A stretch of 38,451 nucleotides of DNA. Origin: DAOTWP01 sp034435675. GTDB taxonomy: Bacteria > Chloroflexota > Anaerolineae > Aggregatilineales > Phototrophicaceae. Position 1 is the first letter of the stretch. Each line of letters begins with the position of its first letter. The stretch lies in the NCBI GenBank assembly GCA_034435675.1, contig DAOTWP010000098.1:1-38451 (forward strand). The letters are read 5' to 3'. Of the stretch, positions 1 through 7,568 are shown piece after piece. The translations under genes were made by a program, and so were the position numbers. The notes under the pieces were generated by a model, which did not search any database, was not told the origin of the DNA, and saw nothing but the letters and a program-made list of their open reading frames with translations.

Positions 1-30
1 GGATAAATCAAAATGAATGCTCCTCAGATG

Positions 31-111
31 CGGTCTGAACACTCGTGATTTCTCCCGTAGAGGCGGGTCTCAGACCCGCCCCTACGCAACGGTGGCAGAG
101 TTTTCAGACCG
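31..111. repeat. Nested palindromic repeat (GGTCT/AGACC family)
   Basis: An inner hairpin at 57-85 has 14-nt arms (GTAGAGGCGGGTCT and AGACCCGCCCCTAC, one mismatch) around a single C. It is flanked by an outer inverted repeat, CGGTCTGAA at 31-39 and TTCAGACCG at 103-111. The same core recurs at 18090, 22932, 25997 and 37131, so this is a member of an interspersed family. It lies in a non-coding stretch with no convincing gene. Confidence 0.8.
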
Positions 112-125
112 CCTCGCATCGTTAT

Positions 126-151
126 GAACAATGGGATCAATCCCATTTGTT
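126..151. repeat. Short hairpin (GAACAA arms, family 2)
   Basis: AATGGGAT (130-137) and ATCCCATT (140-147) form an 8-bp stem with a two-base loop. The outer GAACAA and TTGTT bases make it resemble the hairpins at 1988-2013 and 12646-12673, with the arms conserved and the centre different. Confidence 0.6.
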
Positions 152-180
152 GGCAATCTGATTGATTTTTCCATAAGAAC

Positions 181-338
181 CTATCCGTAAACCGATCTTC
201 CTGAACCAGGGGATTATGCAATTCAAAAATTCAATCGAATAACGTTTTCCGTAGGGTTGAAGCATGCTTCAACCCTAGCAGCGGTAACCTGATTAATTTC
301 TTAACGCGCATAATCCCCTTGTCCGGGTTTACGGATAG
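181..338. repeat. 158-bp nested inverted repeat, MITE-like
   Basis: Three concentric inverted repeats share one centre. The outer arms are CTATCCGTAAACC (181-193) and GGTTTACGGATAG (326-338). The middle arms are AGGGGATTATGC (209-220) and GCATAATCCCCT (308-319). The core at 252-277 is a perfect 26-nt palindrome centred on GAAGCATGCTTC. The whole unit could fold into one long cruciform, and no ORF inside it is credible. It is probably a non-autonomous repeat or a compound REP element. Confidence 0.75.
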
Positions 339-684
339 ACGCTAAGGGCGACTGCGTCCGCATGTCCGCCCAAACCGGATACTCCGTATTATTTTGTTAA
401 ACGCCATAACCCCCTGGTTGACCCGGCATACTTCACCCGGCATACTCATTTTGCTTGGACGACCAGGGGCTAAACCGGCTTGCGATGTAAGGGCAAACGC
501 CGTGCCCTCCACGCCGGGCTGCACTGTGCTCATAAACTACCCTGCAACAGAACTATATTCTCTGGTGGGCAGCGCGCCCCGCTGTGCGCTGCTGTATGCC
601 CCGGTTCTGTGGCTGGCTGCAACAGTGCTCGTTACAATCATCCTCTCGACCACATACGCTCATCATGACTCGGTGATTACTTTG
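339..684. other. Non-coding stretch upstream of sdh
   Basis: Reading frames cross this stretch on both strands, but none has a plausible ribosome-binding site or a recognisable protein, and they run out of frame into sdhC. I see no RNA gene. The only clear signal is the promoter at its downstream end. Confidence 0.5.
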
Positions 685-713
685 TTGGCTTACACGGGGG
701 CGTGTGCTATAAT
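685..713 (+). promoter_or_regulatory. Sigma-70-type promoter of the sdh operon
   Basis: TTGGCT (685-690) and a perfect TATAAT (708-713) are separated by 17 bp. The TGC just before the -10 box makes it an extended -10 promoter. Transcription would begin near 720, leaving a leader of about 55 nt before the TTG start of sdhC. Confidence 0.7.
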
Positions 714-775
714 TCGGAGCATAAAAGCCTTTCTCTCCACACTGCAAGCTTTTCTTTCAGAAAGGGTGATGCACC

Positions 776-1957
776 TTGACCTCCCTTGTGACCACCATAC
801 GCGAAACGCTTCGCTATCGCGGGGCAATCGGGCAATGGAGTTGGGTCCTCCACCGGGTAACCGGGCTGGGCGTATTGTTCTTCTTAATCCTGCATGTTGT
901 TGATACCTCGTGGGCAGTCTTTTATCCGGAACTGTATGAAGAGGCAATTGCCAGCTACCAGTCCCCGCTGTTTACGCTGGGGGAGTTCGCGCTGGTGGCG
1001 GCGGTGGTCTACCATGCCTTTAATGGGCTGCGCATCGCTATCTTCGATTTCAAGCCGGAATGGTGGCAGTACCAGCAGCGCGCGGCGTGGGTCGTCATTG
1101 GCGCGGCAGTGCTGGTGTGCATCCCCACTTTCCTGCTGATGTTCTCGCACGTGGTCAACCACTACAGCGAACCGGATGTCTACGTCATGCCGATTGGCGA
1201 TGTGCTGGTCAAACAACTGCCGTTTCTGGTGGGCATGGCAGTAGCTATCGTCGCCGGGGTGGTGTTGTCGGGCCTGTATGGGCTGGTACGTGGTAACGCC
1301 GCTGCCCCCGCTGCACGGCAGAAACCTGTCGGCAGTCGTATGGAGCGCTTCTGGTGGTCGTACATGCGGGTTAGCGGGCTGCTGATTATCCCGCTGGTGT
1401 TCGGGCATCTGGCGCTGATGCATGTGGTCCAGGGTGTGTTCGACATCACCCGGCAGGGCTATGCCATCGCCGGCACCCCCTTCCTCAGCCAGAGTGGACT
1501 GGCGACAGAATTTGTGCTGGAACGCTGGGGCTATACGCTCTTTGGCGTGGTGGCACTCTGGCGCATTTATGATCTGGGCTTGCTGGCACTGGTGACCGCG
1601 CACGGCTTTAACGGGCTGCGCTACGTCTTCACCGACTACGTTCACCAACCTGTCCTGCGGCGGGGTCTGGTCTATGCCTGCCTGATCGGCGCGCTGGTGC
1701 TGCTGGTCACGGGCGGGGGTGCGCTGCTGGTCAGCATTGACAGCACGGTGACCGATAACGCGCTGCGGGTGGTGCTGGCAGAAATGCCCGTCGAAGAATT
1801 CCAGCTTGTCCTGACCGACCTGTCTTCTAATGGGCATGCCGACGCAGTCAGCGCGGCACTCAGTGAAGCAGGCGTCAGCAGCGTCAGCGCCATCACCGAG
1901 GAGACCGTTCCGGTGATTGCCGGCGCGCTGGATACTGCCGGGTTGATCGGGCGCTAA
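776..1957 (+). CDS. sdhC: Fused succinate dehydrogenase membrane anchor (SdhC-SdhD type)
   Basis: This is the cytochrome b membrane anchor of complex II, which carries electrons from SdhB to quinone. The 393-residue product is about three times the size of a single SdhC and is internally duplicated. The first half has SWVLHRVTG (22-30) and HAFNGLR (80-86). The second half has SYMRVSG (195-201) and HGFNGLR (276-282). Each half predicts about three membrane helices and His residues suited to haem binding. Family knowledge says SdhC and SdhD are normally separate, so this looks like a fusion. An unrecognised soluble tail of about 70 residues follows the last helix. The start is TTG, 9 bp after AAAGGG, because no in-frame ATG precedes the conserved N-terminus. 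It is the first gene of the sdhCAB operon. Confidence 0.88.
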   Translation: MTSLVTTIRETLRYRGAIGQWSWVLHRVTGLGVLFFLILHVVDTSWAVFYPELYEEAIASYQSPLFTLGEFALVAAVVYHAFNGLRIAIFDFKPEWWQYQQRAAWVVIGAAVLVCIPTFLLMFSHVVNHYSEPDVYVMPIGDVLVKQLPFLVGMAVAIVAGVVLSGLYGLVRGNAAAPAARQKPVGSRMERFWWSYMRVSGLLIIPLVFGHLALMHVVQGVFDITRQGYAIAGTPFLSQSGLATEFVLERWGYTLFGVVALWRIYDLGLLALVTAHGFNGLRYVFTDYVHQPVLRRGLVYACLIGALVLLVTGGGALLVSIDSTVTDNALRVVLAEMPVEEFQLVLTDLSSNGHADAVSAALSEAGVSSVSAITEETVPVIAGALDTAGLIGR

Positions 1958-1987
1958 GCACTGCCCCGATAGCGATCTATCAACCCC

Positions 1988-2013
1988 GAACAAGGGAATG
2001 AATCCCCTTGTTC
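1988..2013. repeat. Hairpin between sdhC and sdhA (family 2)
   Basis: GAACAAGGG (1988-1996) pairs with CCCTTGTTC (2005-2013) over a loop of eight bases. No T-tract follows, so it is more likely an RNA-stability or attenuation hairpin, or a repeat insertion, than a terminator. An ATCTATC box precedes it at 1975-1981, as at the other family 2 copies. Confidence 0.75.
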
Positions 2014-2099
2014 AAGGGCGAGTGTTCTTTCGACTGCGTAACTTCTGGATCTGGAATGTGGCAAGCTTGTAACGAGCGAGTTTGAGGAGTCAGCGGTTC

Positions 2100-3926
2100 A
2101 TGAAAAATCTGCATCAATATGATGCCATCATCGTCGGCGCGGGGGGCGCGGGCTTGATGGCAGCGCTTTACGCCAGCAAAGGCGGCGCAAAAGTTGCCGT
2201 TGTCAGCAAGCTGTATCCCACACGCAGCCACACAGGCACCGCGCAGGGCGGCATTGGGGCAGCGCTGGGCAACCACGAAGAAGACAGCCCCCTGTGGCAC
2301 GCCTATGACACCGTCAAAGGTGGCGATTATCTGGCAGACCAGAACGCGGCAAAAGTGCTGGCGGAAAACGCCATTGACGCCGTGATTGAACTGGAACATA
2401 TGGGACTGCCGTTTGACCGCACGCCGGAAGGACGCATCAGCCAGCGGCGTTTTGGGGGTCATACCAGCAACTTTGGCGAAAAACCTGTCCGCCGCGCCTG
2501 CCACGCCGCAGACCGCACCGGGCACATGATTTTACAAACGCTGTACCAGCAGTGCATCAAAAACAATGTCAAGTTCTTCGATGAATTCCATGTTGTTGAC
2601 CTGATCATGAATAACGGCGCTTCTGCCGGGGTGGTCGCGCTGGAACTGGGCACCGGCGAACTGCATGTGTTCCATGCCAAAGCGACGCTGTTTGCCACCG
2701 GCGGGTGGGGCAAATGCTGGCAGGTGACCAGCAACGCGCACAGCCTGACCGGCGACGGCGCGGCGGTGACGATGCGCCGGGGTATCCCGATGGAGGATAT
2801 GGAATTTTTCCAGTTCCATCCGACGGGCATCTACAAAATGGGCATCCTGATAACCGAAGGCGTGCGCGGTGAAGGTGGCGTGCTGATTAACCGGCATGGC
2901 GAACGCTTCATGGAAAAATATGCCCCGAAGATCAAAGACCTCGCCAGCCGCGATGTGGTCAGCCGCGCCATTTACCTTGAGGTGCGCGCCGGGAACGGCA
3001 TCCAGGGCAAGGACTACGTTTATATGGATGTGCGCCCGGAAACCGTCAATCGCTATCTGGCGGAAGCCGGCGAAACCCGGCGTGTGACCGGCGAATACAT
3101 CGAGTCCAAGCTGCCGGACATCCTTGATTTCTGCCGCACCTACATGGGTGTTGACCCGGTACACGAACCGATGCCCATCCAGCCCACCGCACATTATGCG
3201 ATGGGCGGCATTCCGACCAATGTGGACGCCGAAGTCATCATCAGTGCGGATGGCACGGTTGTGCCTGGTCTGTATGCGGCGGGCGAAACCGCCTGCGTGA
3301 GCTGTCACGGCGCGAACCGGCTGGGCACCAATTCGCTGGTGGACCTGGTCGTGTTTGGGCGGCGCGGCGGCATGAAGATTGCCGAGTACGTCAAAGGTGC
3401 GGATTTTGTGCCGCTGCCGGCAAACCCGGAGGCAGACATCGCTGCCGAACTTCAGCGCCTGCGCAGCACCAAAGGCAAGTCCCGCGCCTACGAACTGCGG
3501 GAAAAAATGCAGCGTACGATGATGGACAATGTGGGGGTGTTCCGCGAAGAAACCAACATGCAAACCGCGCTCAATGAGCTGCGCGAACTGCGCGAACGCT
3601 ATCAGAACGACCTCAGCATTGATGACGATGGACACAGGTTCAACACCGACCTGCTGGAAGCGTGGGAACTTGGCAACCTGATAGACCTGGCGGAAGTGAC
3701 CACCATCAGCGCGCTGCGCCGCACGGAAAGCCGGGGCGCGCACAGCCGTGAAGATTACAAGGCGCGCGATGACCAGAACTGGCTGGTGCACACCCTGATC
3801 TACCAGAAAGATGAAACGCCCTATGTGCATGGGCAGGTGACTTACGAAATCAATCTGGACAGGAAGGTTGACCTGTCGCTGGCAGAAAACGATCCGCGCT
3901 TTGTGCCTAAAGAGCGTGTGTATTAA
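2100..3926 (+). CDS. sdhA: Succinate dehydrogenase flavoprotein subunit
   Basis: This is the catalytic subunit of complex II, oxidising succinate to fumarate with covalently bound FAD. The 608-residue product has the dinucleotide-binding motif GAGGAG at 13-18. His44 in RSHTGTAQGG is the expected site of the FAD link. His240 in FHPTG and Arg284 in SRDVVSR are active-site residues. The family motifs HYAMGG and HGANRLGTNSL are also present. I chose ATG at 2100 because GAGGAG lies 10 bp upstream; an in-frame TTG at 2082 overlaps that site and is less likely. It lies between sdhC and sdhB and is almost certainly co-transcribed with them. Length and residues are normal for the family, and no break is seen. 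Confidence 0.97.
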   Translation: MKNLHQYDAIIVGAGGAGLMAALYASKGGAKVAVVSKLYPTRSHTGTAQGGIGAALGNHEEDSPLWHAYDTVKGGDYLADQNAAKVLAENAIDAVIELEHMGLPFDRTPEGRISQRRFGGHTSNFGEKPVRRACHAADRTGHMILQTLYQQCIKNNVKFFDEFHVVDLIMNNGASAGVVALELGTGELHVFHAKATLFATGGWGKCWQVTSNAHSLTGDGAAVTMRRGIPMEDMEFFQFHPTGIYKMGILITEGVRGEGGVLINRHGERFMEKYAPKIKDLASRDVVSRAIYLEVRAGNGIQGKDYVYMDVRPETVNRYLAEAGETRRVTGEYIESKLPDILDFCRTYMGVDPVHEPMPIQPTAHYAMGGIPTNVDAEVIISADGTVVPGLYAAGETACVSCHGANRLGTNSLVDLVVFGRRGGMKIAEYVKGADFVPLPANPEADIAAELQRLRSTKGKSRAYELREKMQRTMMDNVGVFREETNMQTALNELRELRERYQNDLSIDDDGHRFNTDLLEAWELGNLIDLAEVTTISALRRTESRGAHSREDYKARDDQNWLVHTLIYQKDETPYVHGQVTYEINLDRKVDLSLAENDPRFVPKERVY

Positions 3927-3938
3927 CCCTGACCTGTA

Positions 3939-4005
3939 TAGAACTTTCGCCTGTAAGCCAGCGCCCCCGCTGCGGCAAGCGCCTGTTCAGACAGCGAAAG
4001 TTCTA
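3939..4005. promoter_or_regulatory. Intercistronic stem-loop between sdhA and sdhB
   Basis: TAGAACTTTCGCCTGT (3939-3954) pairs with ACAGCGAAAGTTCTA (3991-4005) with one bulged base, enclosing 36 nt. There is no T-run. It may set the relative amounts of SdhA and SdhB message or mark a processing site; this role is inferred from position only. Confidence 0.6.
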
Positions 4006-4032
4006 CTTTAGATGACCAACCGGGATTGACTG

Positions 4033-4797
4033 ATGGACGTTACTTTCCGCATCAAACGTTACAACCCGGAAGTGCCGGGTAAAGACAAACCCTACTGGCA
4101 GGAGTTCACCCTGCAAAATGTGGATCCCACAGACCGGGTTCTGGAACTGCTGCACCGCATCAAGTGGGAGCAGGACGGAACCCTGACCCTGCGTCGTTCC
4201 TGCGCGCATGGTGTCTGCGGGTCAGATGCGATGCGCATCAACGGGGTGAACGCGCTGGCGTGCAAGGTGCTGGTGAAAAACCTGGGCACGCACAGAATTC
4301 AGGTTGAGCCGATCCTCGGACTGCCTGTTCTCAAGGATCTGGTGGTGGATATGGAGCCGTTCTTTGCCCACTATCGCCAGGTGATGCCGTTCTTCGTCAA
4401 CGATACGCCGCTGCCCGCCGATGGGCGCGAACGCCTGCAATCGCCGGAAGACCGCGAGCTGTTTGACGACACCACCAAGTGCATTCTGTGTGCCTGCTGC
4501 ACCACGTCCTGTCCTAGTTTCTGGGCAAATGGCGAATATGTCGGTCCGGCAGCAATCGTGCAGGCGCACCGCTTCATCTTTGACACCCGCGATCAGGCGG
4601 CGAAGGATCGTATCGAAATTCTCAGCGAACCCAACGGCGTGTGGCGCTGCCGCACAATCTTCAACTGCACGCCCGCCTGCCCACGCGAAATCGAAGTGAC
4701 CCGCGCAATCGGCGAGGTCAAGCTGGCAATTCGGCGCGGTTCGCCGAAAGGCATTATCCGCCCTGGCTCGCACACCATCGCAGCGCCAGGCGGCTGA
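4033..4797 (+). CDS. sdhB: Succinate dehydrogenase iron-sulfur subunit
   Basis: This subunit carries electrons from the SdhA flavin to the membrane anchor through three iron-sulfur clusters. The 254-residue product binds [2Fe-2S] through Cys57, Cys62, Asp65 and Cys77 (SCAHGVCGSDAM and later NALAC). The Asp in place of the third Cys is as in E. coli SdhB. The C-terminal half has CILCACCTTSCP and CRTIFNCTPACP, which supply ligands for the [4Fe-4S] and [3Fe-4S] clusters. The start ATG gives the standard N-terminus; the upstream GGGA is only a weak ribosome site, so translation may depend on sdhA. It is the last sdh gene, and a hairpin follows it. Confidence 0.97.
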   Translation: MDVTFRIKRYNPEVPGKDKPYWQEFTLQNVDPTDRVLELLHRIKWEQDGTLTLRRSCAHGVCGSDAMRINGVNALACKVLVKNLGTHRIQVEPILGLPVLKDLVVDMEPFFAHYRQVMPFFVNDTPLPADGRERLQSPEDRELFDDTTKCILCACCTTSCPSFWANGEYVGPAAIVQAHRFIFDTRDQAAKDRIEILSEPNGVWRCRTIFNCTPACPREIEVTRAIGEVKLAIRRGSPKGIIRPGSHTIAAPGG

Positions 4798-4816
4798 TTC
4801 ACACAGCAGTCGGCAT

Positions 4817-4844
4817 CAGGGGCATGGTCTGTGCTGTGCCCCTG
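4817..4844 (+). terminator. Stem-loop after the sdh operon
   Basis: CAGGGGCA (4817-4824) and TGCCCCTG (4837-4844) form an 8-bp GC-rich stem with a 12-nt loop. There is no T-tract, so it is a weak terminator candidate or an RNA 3'-end stabiliser. Confidence 0.4.
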
Positions 4845-4933
4845 CCGGTGATCCAGGCGCAGTCTCGCCGCGTGTGGTCGCCTGGGTGCCATTTGTGATC
4901 CAACGCCCCTGTCCGTTAATGAGACTCCCGGCA

Positions 4934-5365
4934 ATGCCTGATCCACATGACGATCGCCGCAGCCCGCCTGACGACAACGAACCGCCGTTTGATGACGATC
5001 AACCGAACATCCTCTATAGCTTTGTCAGCGACGACGAGACACCCGACGACTATGATGTGCTGTGGCGCGACGACGCCATGTTCGCCTATGACCCATCTCC
5101 CGGCACACAGAATCGCTTTTTCCGGCGTCTGCCACCCGAACGCTGGGGTGACGCGCGCGACGACGAGGCAGACGACACAGCGGACGAGGACGAATCCGCA
5201 AGTGCGCGCGCGAAAGCGCGCCGCGAACGCCTGTCTCGCTTGGTCTTTACGTTGATTACACTGCTGGTACTGGTCGCCTTCCTGCTTTACACGTTCTCCG
5301 GTATCTTCGCCCCGTCCAGTGTGCCGCCGCCCACGCCACCGCTGCCCGCCGAATTCCGCTTCTGA
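4934..5365 (+). CDS. Acidic single-pass membrane protein, unknown function
   Basis: I do not recognise a family. The roughly 143-residue product has a very acidic N-terminal region rich in Asp and Glu (many DD and DDE runs), then a basic stretch (ARAKARRERLSR). One membrane helix (about LVFTLITLLVLVAFLLY) and a short Pro-rich tail follow. By the positive-inside rule the acidic part should be cytoplasmic. The start is uncertain: ATG at 4934 begins MPDPHDD, ATG at 4919 would add five residues, and neither has a strong ribosome site. The coherent acidic/basic/TM arrangement supports a real gene. A 39-codon ORF starts 17 bp downstream. Confidence 0.6.
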   Translation: MPDPHDDRRSPPDDNEPPFDDDQPNILYSFVSDDETPDDYDVLWRDDAMFAYDPSPGTQNRFFRRLPPERWGDARDDEADDTADEDESASARAKARRERLSRLVFTLITLLVLVAFLLYTFSGIFAPSSVPPPTPPLPAEFRF

Positions 5366-5382
5366 GCCGCAGCAGGCAGTTC

Positions 5383-5502
5383 ATGACCGGCGCGCTGATA
5401 CGGCTGATGCTGTGGTGGCTGGAAACTCCCAACGCCTACAGCGCTGAAGACATAGCGTGGCAGTTCTACCGCACGGTCTTTCGCCAGCCGCCGCCAGGGT
5501 AG
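5383..5502 (+). CDS. Possible 39-residue small protein
   Basis: An ATG-to-TAG frame begins 17 bp after the preceding acidic membrane-protein gene. It encodes MTGALIRLMLWWLETPNAY and then a polar stretch ending FRQPPPG. AGCAGG about 7 bp upstream is a modest ribosome site. The short spacing, an amphipathic Trp-rich N-terminus and normal codon use favour a real gene, but nothing identifies it and it could be chance. Confidence 0.42.
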   Translation: MTGALIRLMLWWLETPNAYSAEDIAWQFYRTVFRQPPPG

Positions 5503-5621
5503 GCTATTGGCAGCAGTCGCACGCTGCCAGGACCCGCCGTCTGCTGCTTGCCTCAAACGAACAGATGTGCTTAAATGATGGTAGCTGATGAGCTATCTGC
5601 TGACACCTGTGAGGCAAATAT

Positions 5622-6311
5622 ATGCACTTCGTCTTTGACGAAAGACCCTCTGAGTCGTCTTTGGTTGAGTTAATCTGGCGCACGCAGAGTGATCGCGCGG
5701 GGTCATTTATTTCTGCTGCCGTCAGCCATTGGGAAATGGTCATCTGGCGCGAAAACGGCACAACCGGCATCACGGTACGCGGTCCGGAAACAAAAGCCTC
5801 GCTGGCAGACTGCCCGCCGGATGCCGAGTTCTTGGGCGTTACGTTTCGCATGGGGGTGTTTATGCCCCATCTGCCGGTGAAATCACTGGTAGACAGCGCT
5901 GTAATGCTGCCAGCAGCGGGAGAGAAGTCCTTCTGGTTGCACGGCGCCGCATGGCAGTTCCCGGATTTCAATAATGCCGACACCTTTGTTAACCGGCTTG
6001 TGCGGCAGGGACTGCTGGTGCAGGAACCCGTTGTTGAGGCTGCGCTGAACGGACATCACAAAGACCTGTCATCACGCTCCGTGCAGCGGCGCTTTTTGCA
6101 GGCAACCGGGCTGACTCAGGGCGCTGTCTACCAGATTGCGCGCGCGCGGCAGGCGGCAGGGCTGCTGCGGCAGGGAACAGCGATTCTTGATGTGGTTGAG
6201 CAAGCTGGCTATTTCGACCAGCCGCATCTGACACGTTCGCTGAAGCGTTTTGTCGGGCAGACGCCGGCGCAAATTCAGCAGCAGGATGTACCGACCAACG
6301 TATTCGCCTGA
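5622..6311 (+). CDS. AraC-family transcriptional regulator
   Basis: This is a DNA-binding regulator of 229 residues. Residues 1-140 form a ligand-sensing-like domain with the motif SHWEMVIWRENG, similar to the N-terminal part of AraC proteins that sit beside DHFR-like reductases. Residues 145-220 hold the AraC double helix-turn-helix, including SSRSVQRRFLQATG and the second helix pair VVEQAGYFDQPHLTRSLKRF followed by GQTPAQIQ. It is shorter than the usual 280-300 residues but ends normally. GAGG lies about 9 bp before the ATG. The next gene, a DHFR-like reductase in the same direction, is a likely target; that link is inferred. Confidence 0.88.
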   Translation: MHFVFDERPSESSLVELIWRTQSDRAGSFISAAVSHWEMVIWRENGTTGITVRGPETKASLADCPPDAEFLGVTFRMGVFMPHLPVKSLVDSAVMLPAAGEKSFWLHGAAWQFPDFNNADTFVNRLVRQGLLVQEPVVEAALNGHHKDLSSRSVQRRFLQATGLTQGAVYQIARARQAAGLLRQGTAILDVVEQAGYFDQPHLTRSLKRFVGQTPAQIQQQDVPTNVFA

Positions 6312-6320
6312 TATGGACGA

Positions 6321-6342
6321 GTGAACCTCTTCGCTGGTTCAC
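6321..6342 (+). terminator. Stem-loop after the AraC gene
   Basis: GTGAACC (6321-6327) and GGTTCAC (6336-6342) form a perfect 7-bp stem with an 8-nt loop, 10 bp after the stop codon. A CCTTTT run comes 9-14 nt later, so termination may be inefficient. Confidence 0.5.
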
Positions 6343-6451
6343 AGCAGTGTCCTTTTCGGGTATGTGCTGTCGTTTTCGTACAAGACTGCGCAGCACCTGC
6401 CGCGCTATAGTAAACAGGTGGCTTAACGCGAAACAAAAAGGGGCACAGATC

Positions 6452-6994
6452 ATGAGAAAGCTCGTTGTTACAATGTTCACATCGCTGGATGGTGTTGCCG
6501 AGAGTCCCATGTGGACACTTCCATACTGGAATGACGAAATCGCGCAGTTCAAAGGTGAAGAAACCGCCACCAGTGACACCCTGCTGCTGGGGCGCGTGAC
6601 CTATCAGGGCTTCGCGGCGGCATGGCCCACCAGCGAAGACGAGGGCGCGCCGTACTTTAACAGTGTGCGCAAGGTTGTGGTGTCCACTACGCTGGACAGG
6701 GCGGAATGGAACAACTCCGTCCTGATTAAAGAGAATGTCGTGGCTGAAATCAAACGACTCAAACAGCAGGACGGTCAGAACATCACCGTTCACGGCAGCA
6801 TCGGGCTGCTGCAAACGCTGATGCAGCATGACCTTGTGGATGCGTACCGCATTCTGGTTTACCCGCTGGTGCTGGGGACAGGCAAGCGCCTGTTTCAGGA
6901 CGGCAGCAGCGCCAAACTACGGCTTGTAGAGACGCGCGCGTTTAGTTCCGGTGTTGCCGCGCTGGTCTACCAACCGGAACGCGGCAGCGCCTGA
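6452..6994 (+). CDS. Dihydrofolate reductase family protein (RibD C-terminal type)
   Basis: The 180-residue product matches the RibD_C/YyaP-type reductase fold. It opens with MRKLVVTMFTSLDGV and has a DTLLLGRVTYQGFAAAWP segment, the NADPH-site-like ITVHGSIGLLQTL, and the C-terminal YPLVLGTGKRLF. Members are NADPH-dependent reductases, but most have no known substrate and are not true folate enzymes. The frame opens at 6347, but ATG 6452 gives the conserved N-terminus and follows an AAAAGG-containing stretch. The gene follows the AraC regulator, a common pairing. Family is well supported; substrate unknown. Confidence 0.88.
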   Translation: MRKLVVTMFTSLDGVAESPMWTLPYWNDEIAQFKGEETATSDTLLLGRVTYQGFAAAWPTSEDEGAPYFNSVRKVVVSTTLDRAEWNNSVLIKENVVAEIKRLKQQDGQNITVHGSIGLLQTLMQHDLVDAYRILVYPLVLGTGKRLFQDGSSAKLRLVETRAFSSGVAALVYQPERGSA

Positions 6995-7088
6995 ACCACA
7001 GCGGAAACCAACAGCACGGCGCGGGGCGATAAATCAGCCCTGCGCAATCATCGCGAGTTCGTAAGCACAGGCGAAGGAACGGCTGACC

Positions 7089-7358
7089 ATGTGCAGGAAT
7101 ATCAAAACTCTCTACAACTTTGACCCGCCAGTGACCGACGCGGAGATTCGCGCGGCAGCGCTGCAATACGTGCGCAAGGTCAGCGGGTTCAACAAACCTT
7201 CGCAGGTGAACGAAGCGGCGTTCAACGCGGCGGTGGACGAAATTGCGCTTGTCACCCGCAAGCTGCTGCACGCCCTTCAGACCAGCGCGCCGCCCAAGAA
7301 CCGTGCGGAAGAAGCTGCCAAACTGCAAGCGCGCGCCGCCCAGCGCTTTGGGCGGTAG
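7089..7358 (+). CDS. DUF2277 family protein
   Basis: The 89-residue product begins MCRNIKTLYNFDPPVTDAEI, the hallmark of DUF2277. It continues through RAAALQYVRKVSGFNKPSQ and ends with the usual basic Ala-rich tail (EEAAKLQARAAQRFG). It is full length for the family. The function is unknown; small size and lack of a signal or membrane helix suggest a cytoplasmic protein. GAAGGA lies about 11 bp before the ATG. About 210 bp without a recognisable gene separate it from the CopC-CopD gene. Confidence 0.9.
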   Translation: MCRNIKTLYNFDPPVTDAEIRAAALQYVRKVSGFNKPSQVNEAAFNAAVDEIALVTRKLLHALQTSAPPKNRAEEAAKLQARAAQRFGR

Positions 7359-7568
7359 GCAGCGAACCACGCAATCCATACATCCAGTTCAGATGCCTGA
7401 CCGCCGGGCGCTCGTCACGCGGTGGTTCACGCGCTAACATTATGACGATCAGAATGGGTATGGACATGCTGCGCTGCGTCCACGTCATGCCGTCACCTGC
7501 GTGGATAAGCGATAGCCCGACCGCTTGACCGGAGAACCGCCCTGATATCGTCTGCCCTCCTGCGCCGT

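Noticed and set aside
394..903. 169-codon plus-strand frame before sdhC
   Set aside because: Overlaps the promoter and the start of sdhC out of frame; no ribosome site or domain.
884..1993. A 369-codon minus-strand frame across sdhC
   Set aside because: Shadow of sdhC: rich in Gln, His and Arg, with no ribosome site and no family features.
2532..3830. A 432-codon open frame on the minus strand across sdhA
   Set aside because: It lies fully opposite sdhA, which has every catalytic motif; the frame is open because of high GC at third codon positions, and its product has no recognisable domain.
4817..4844. Riboswitch after sdhB
   Set aside because: Only a simple stem-loop; no conserved aptamer features are visible.
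7441..7527. 28-codon ATG frame upstream of the CopC-CopD gene
   Set aside because: No ribosome site, Met-rich chance-like sequence, and no sign of a leader peptide.
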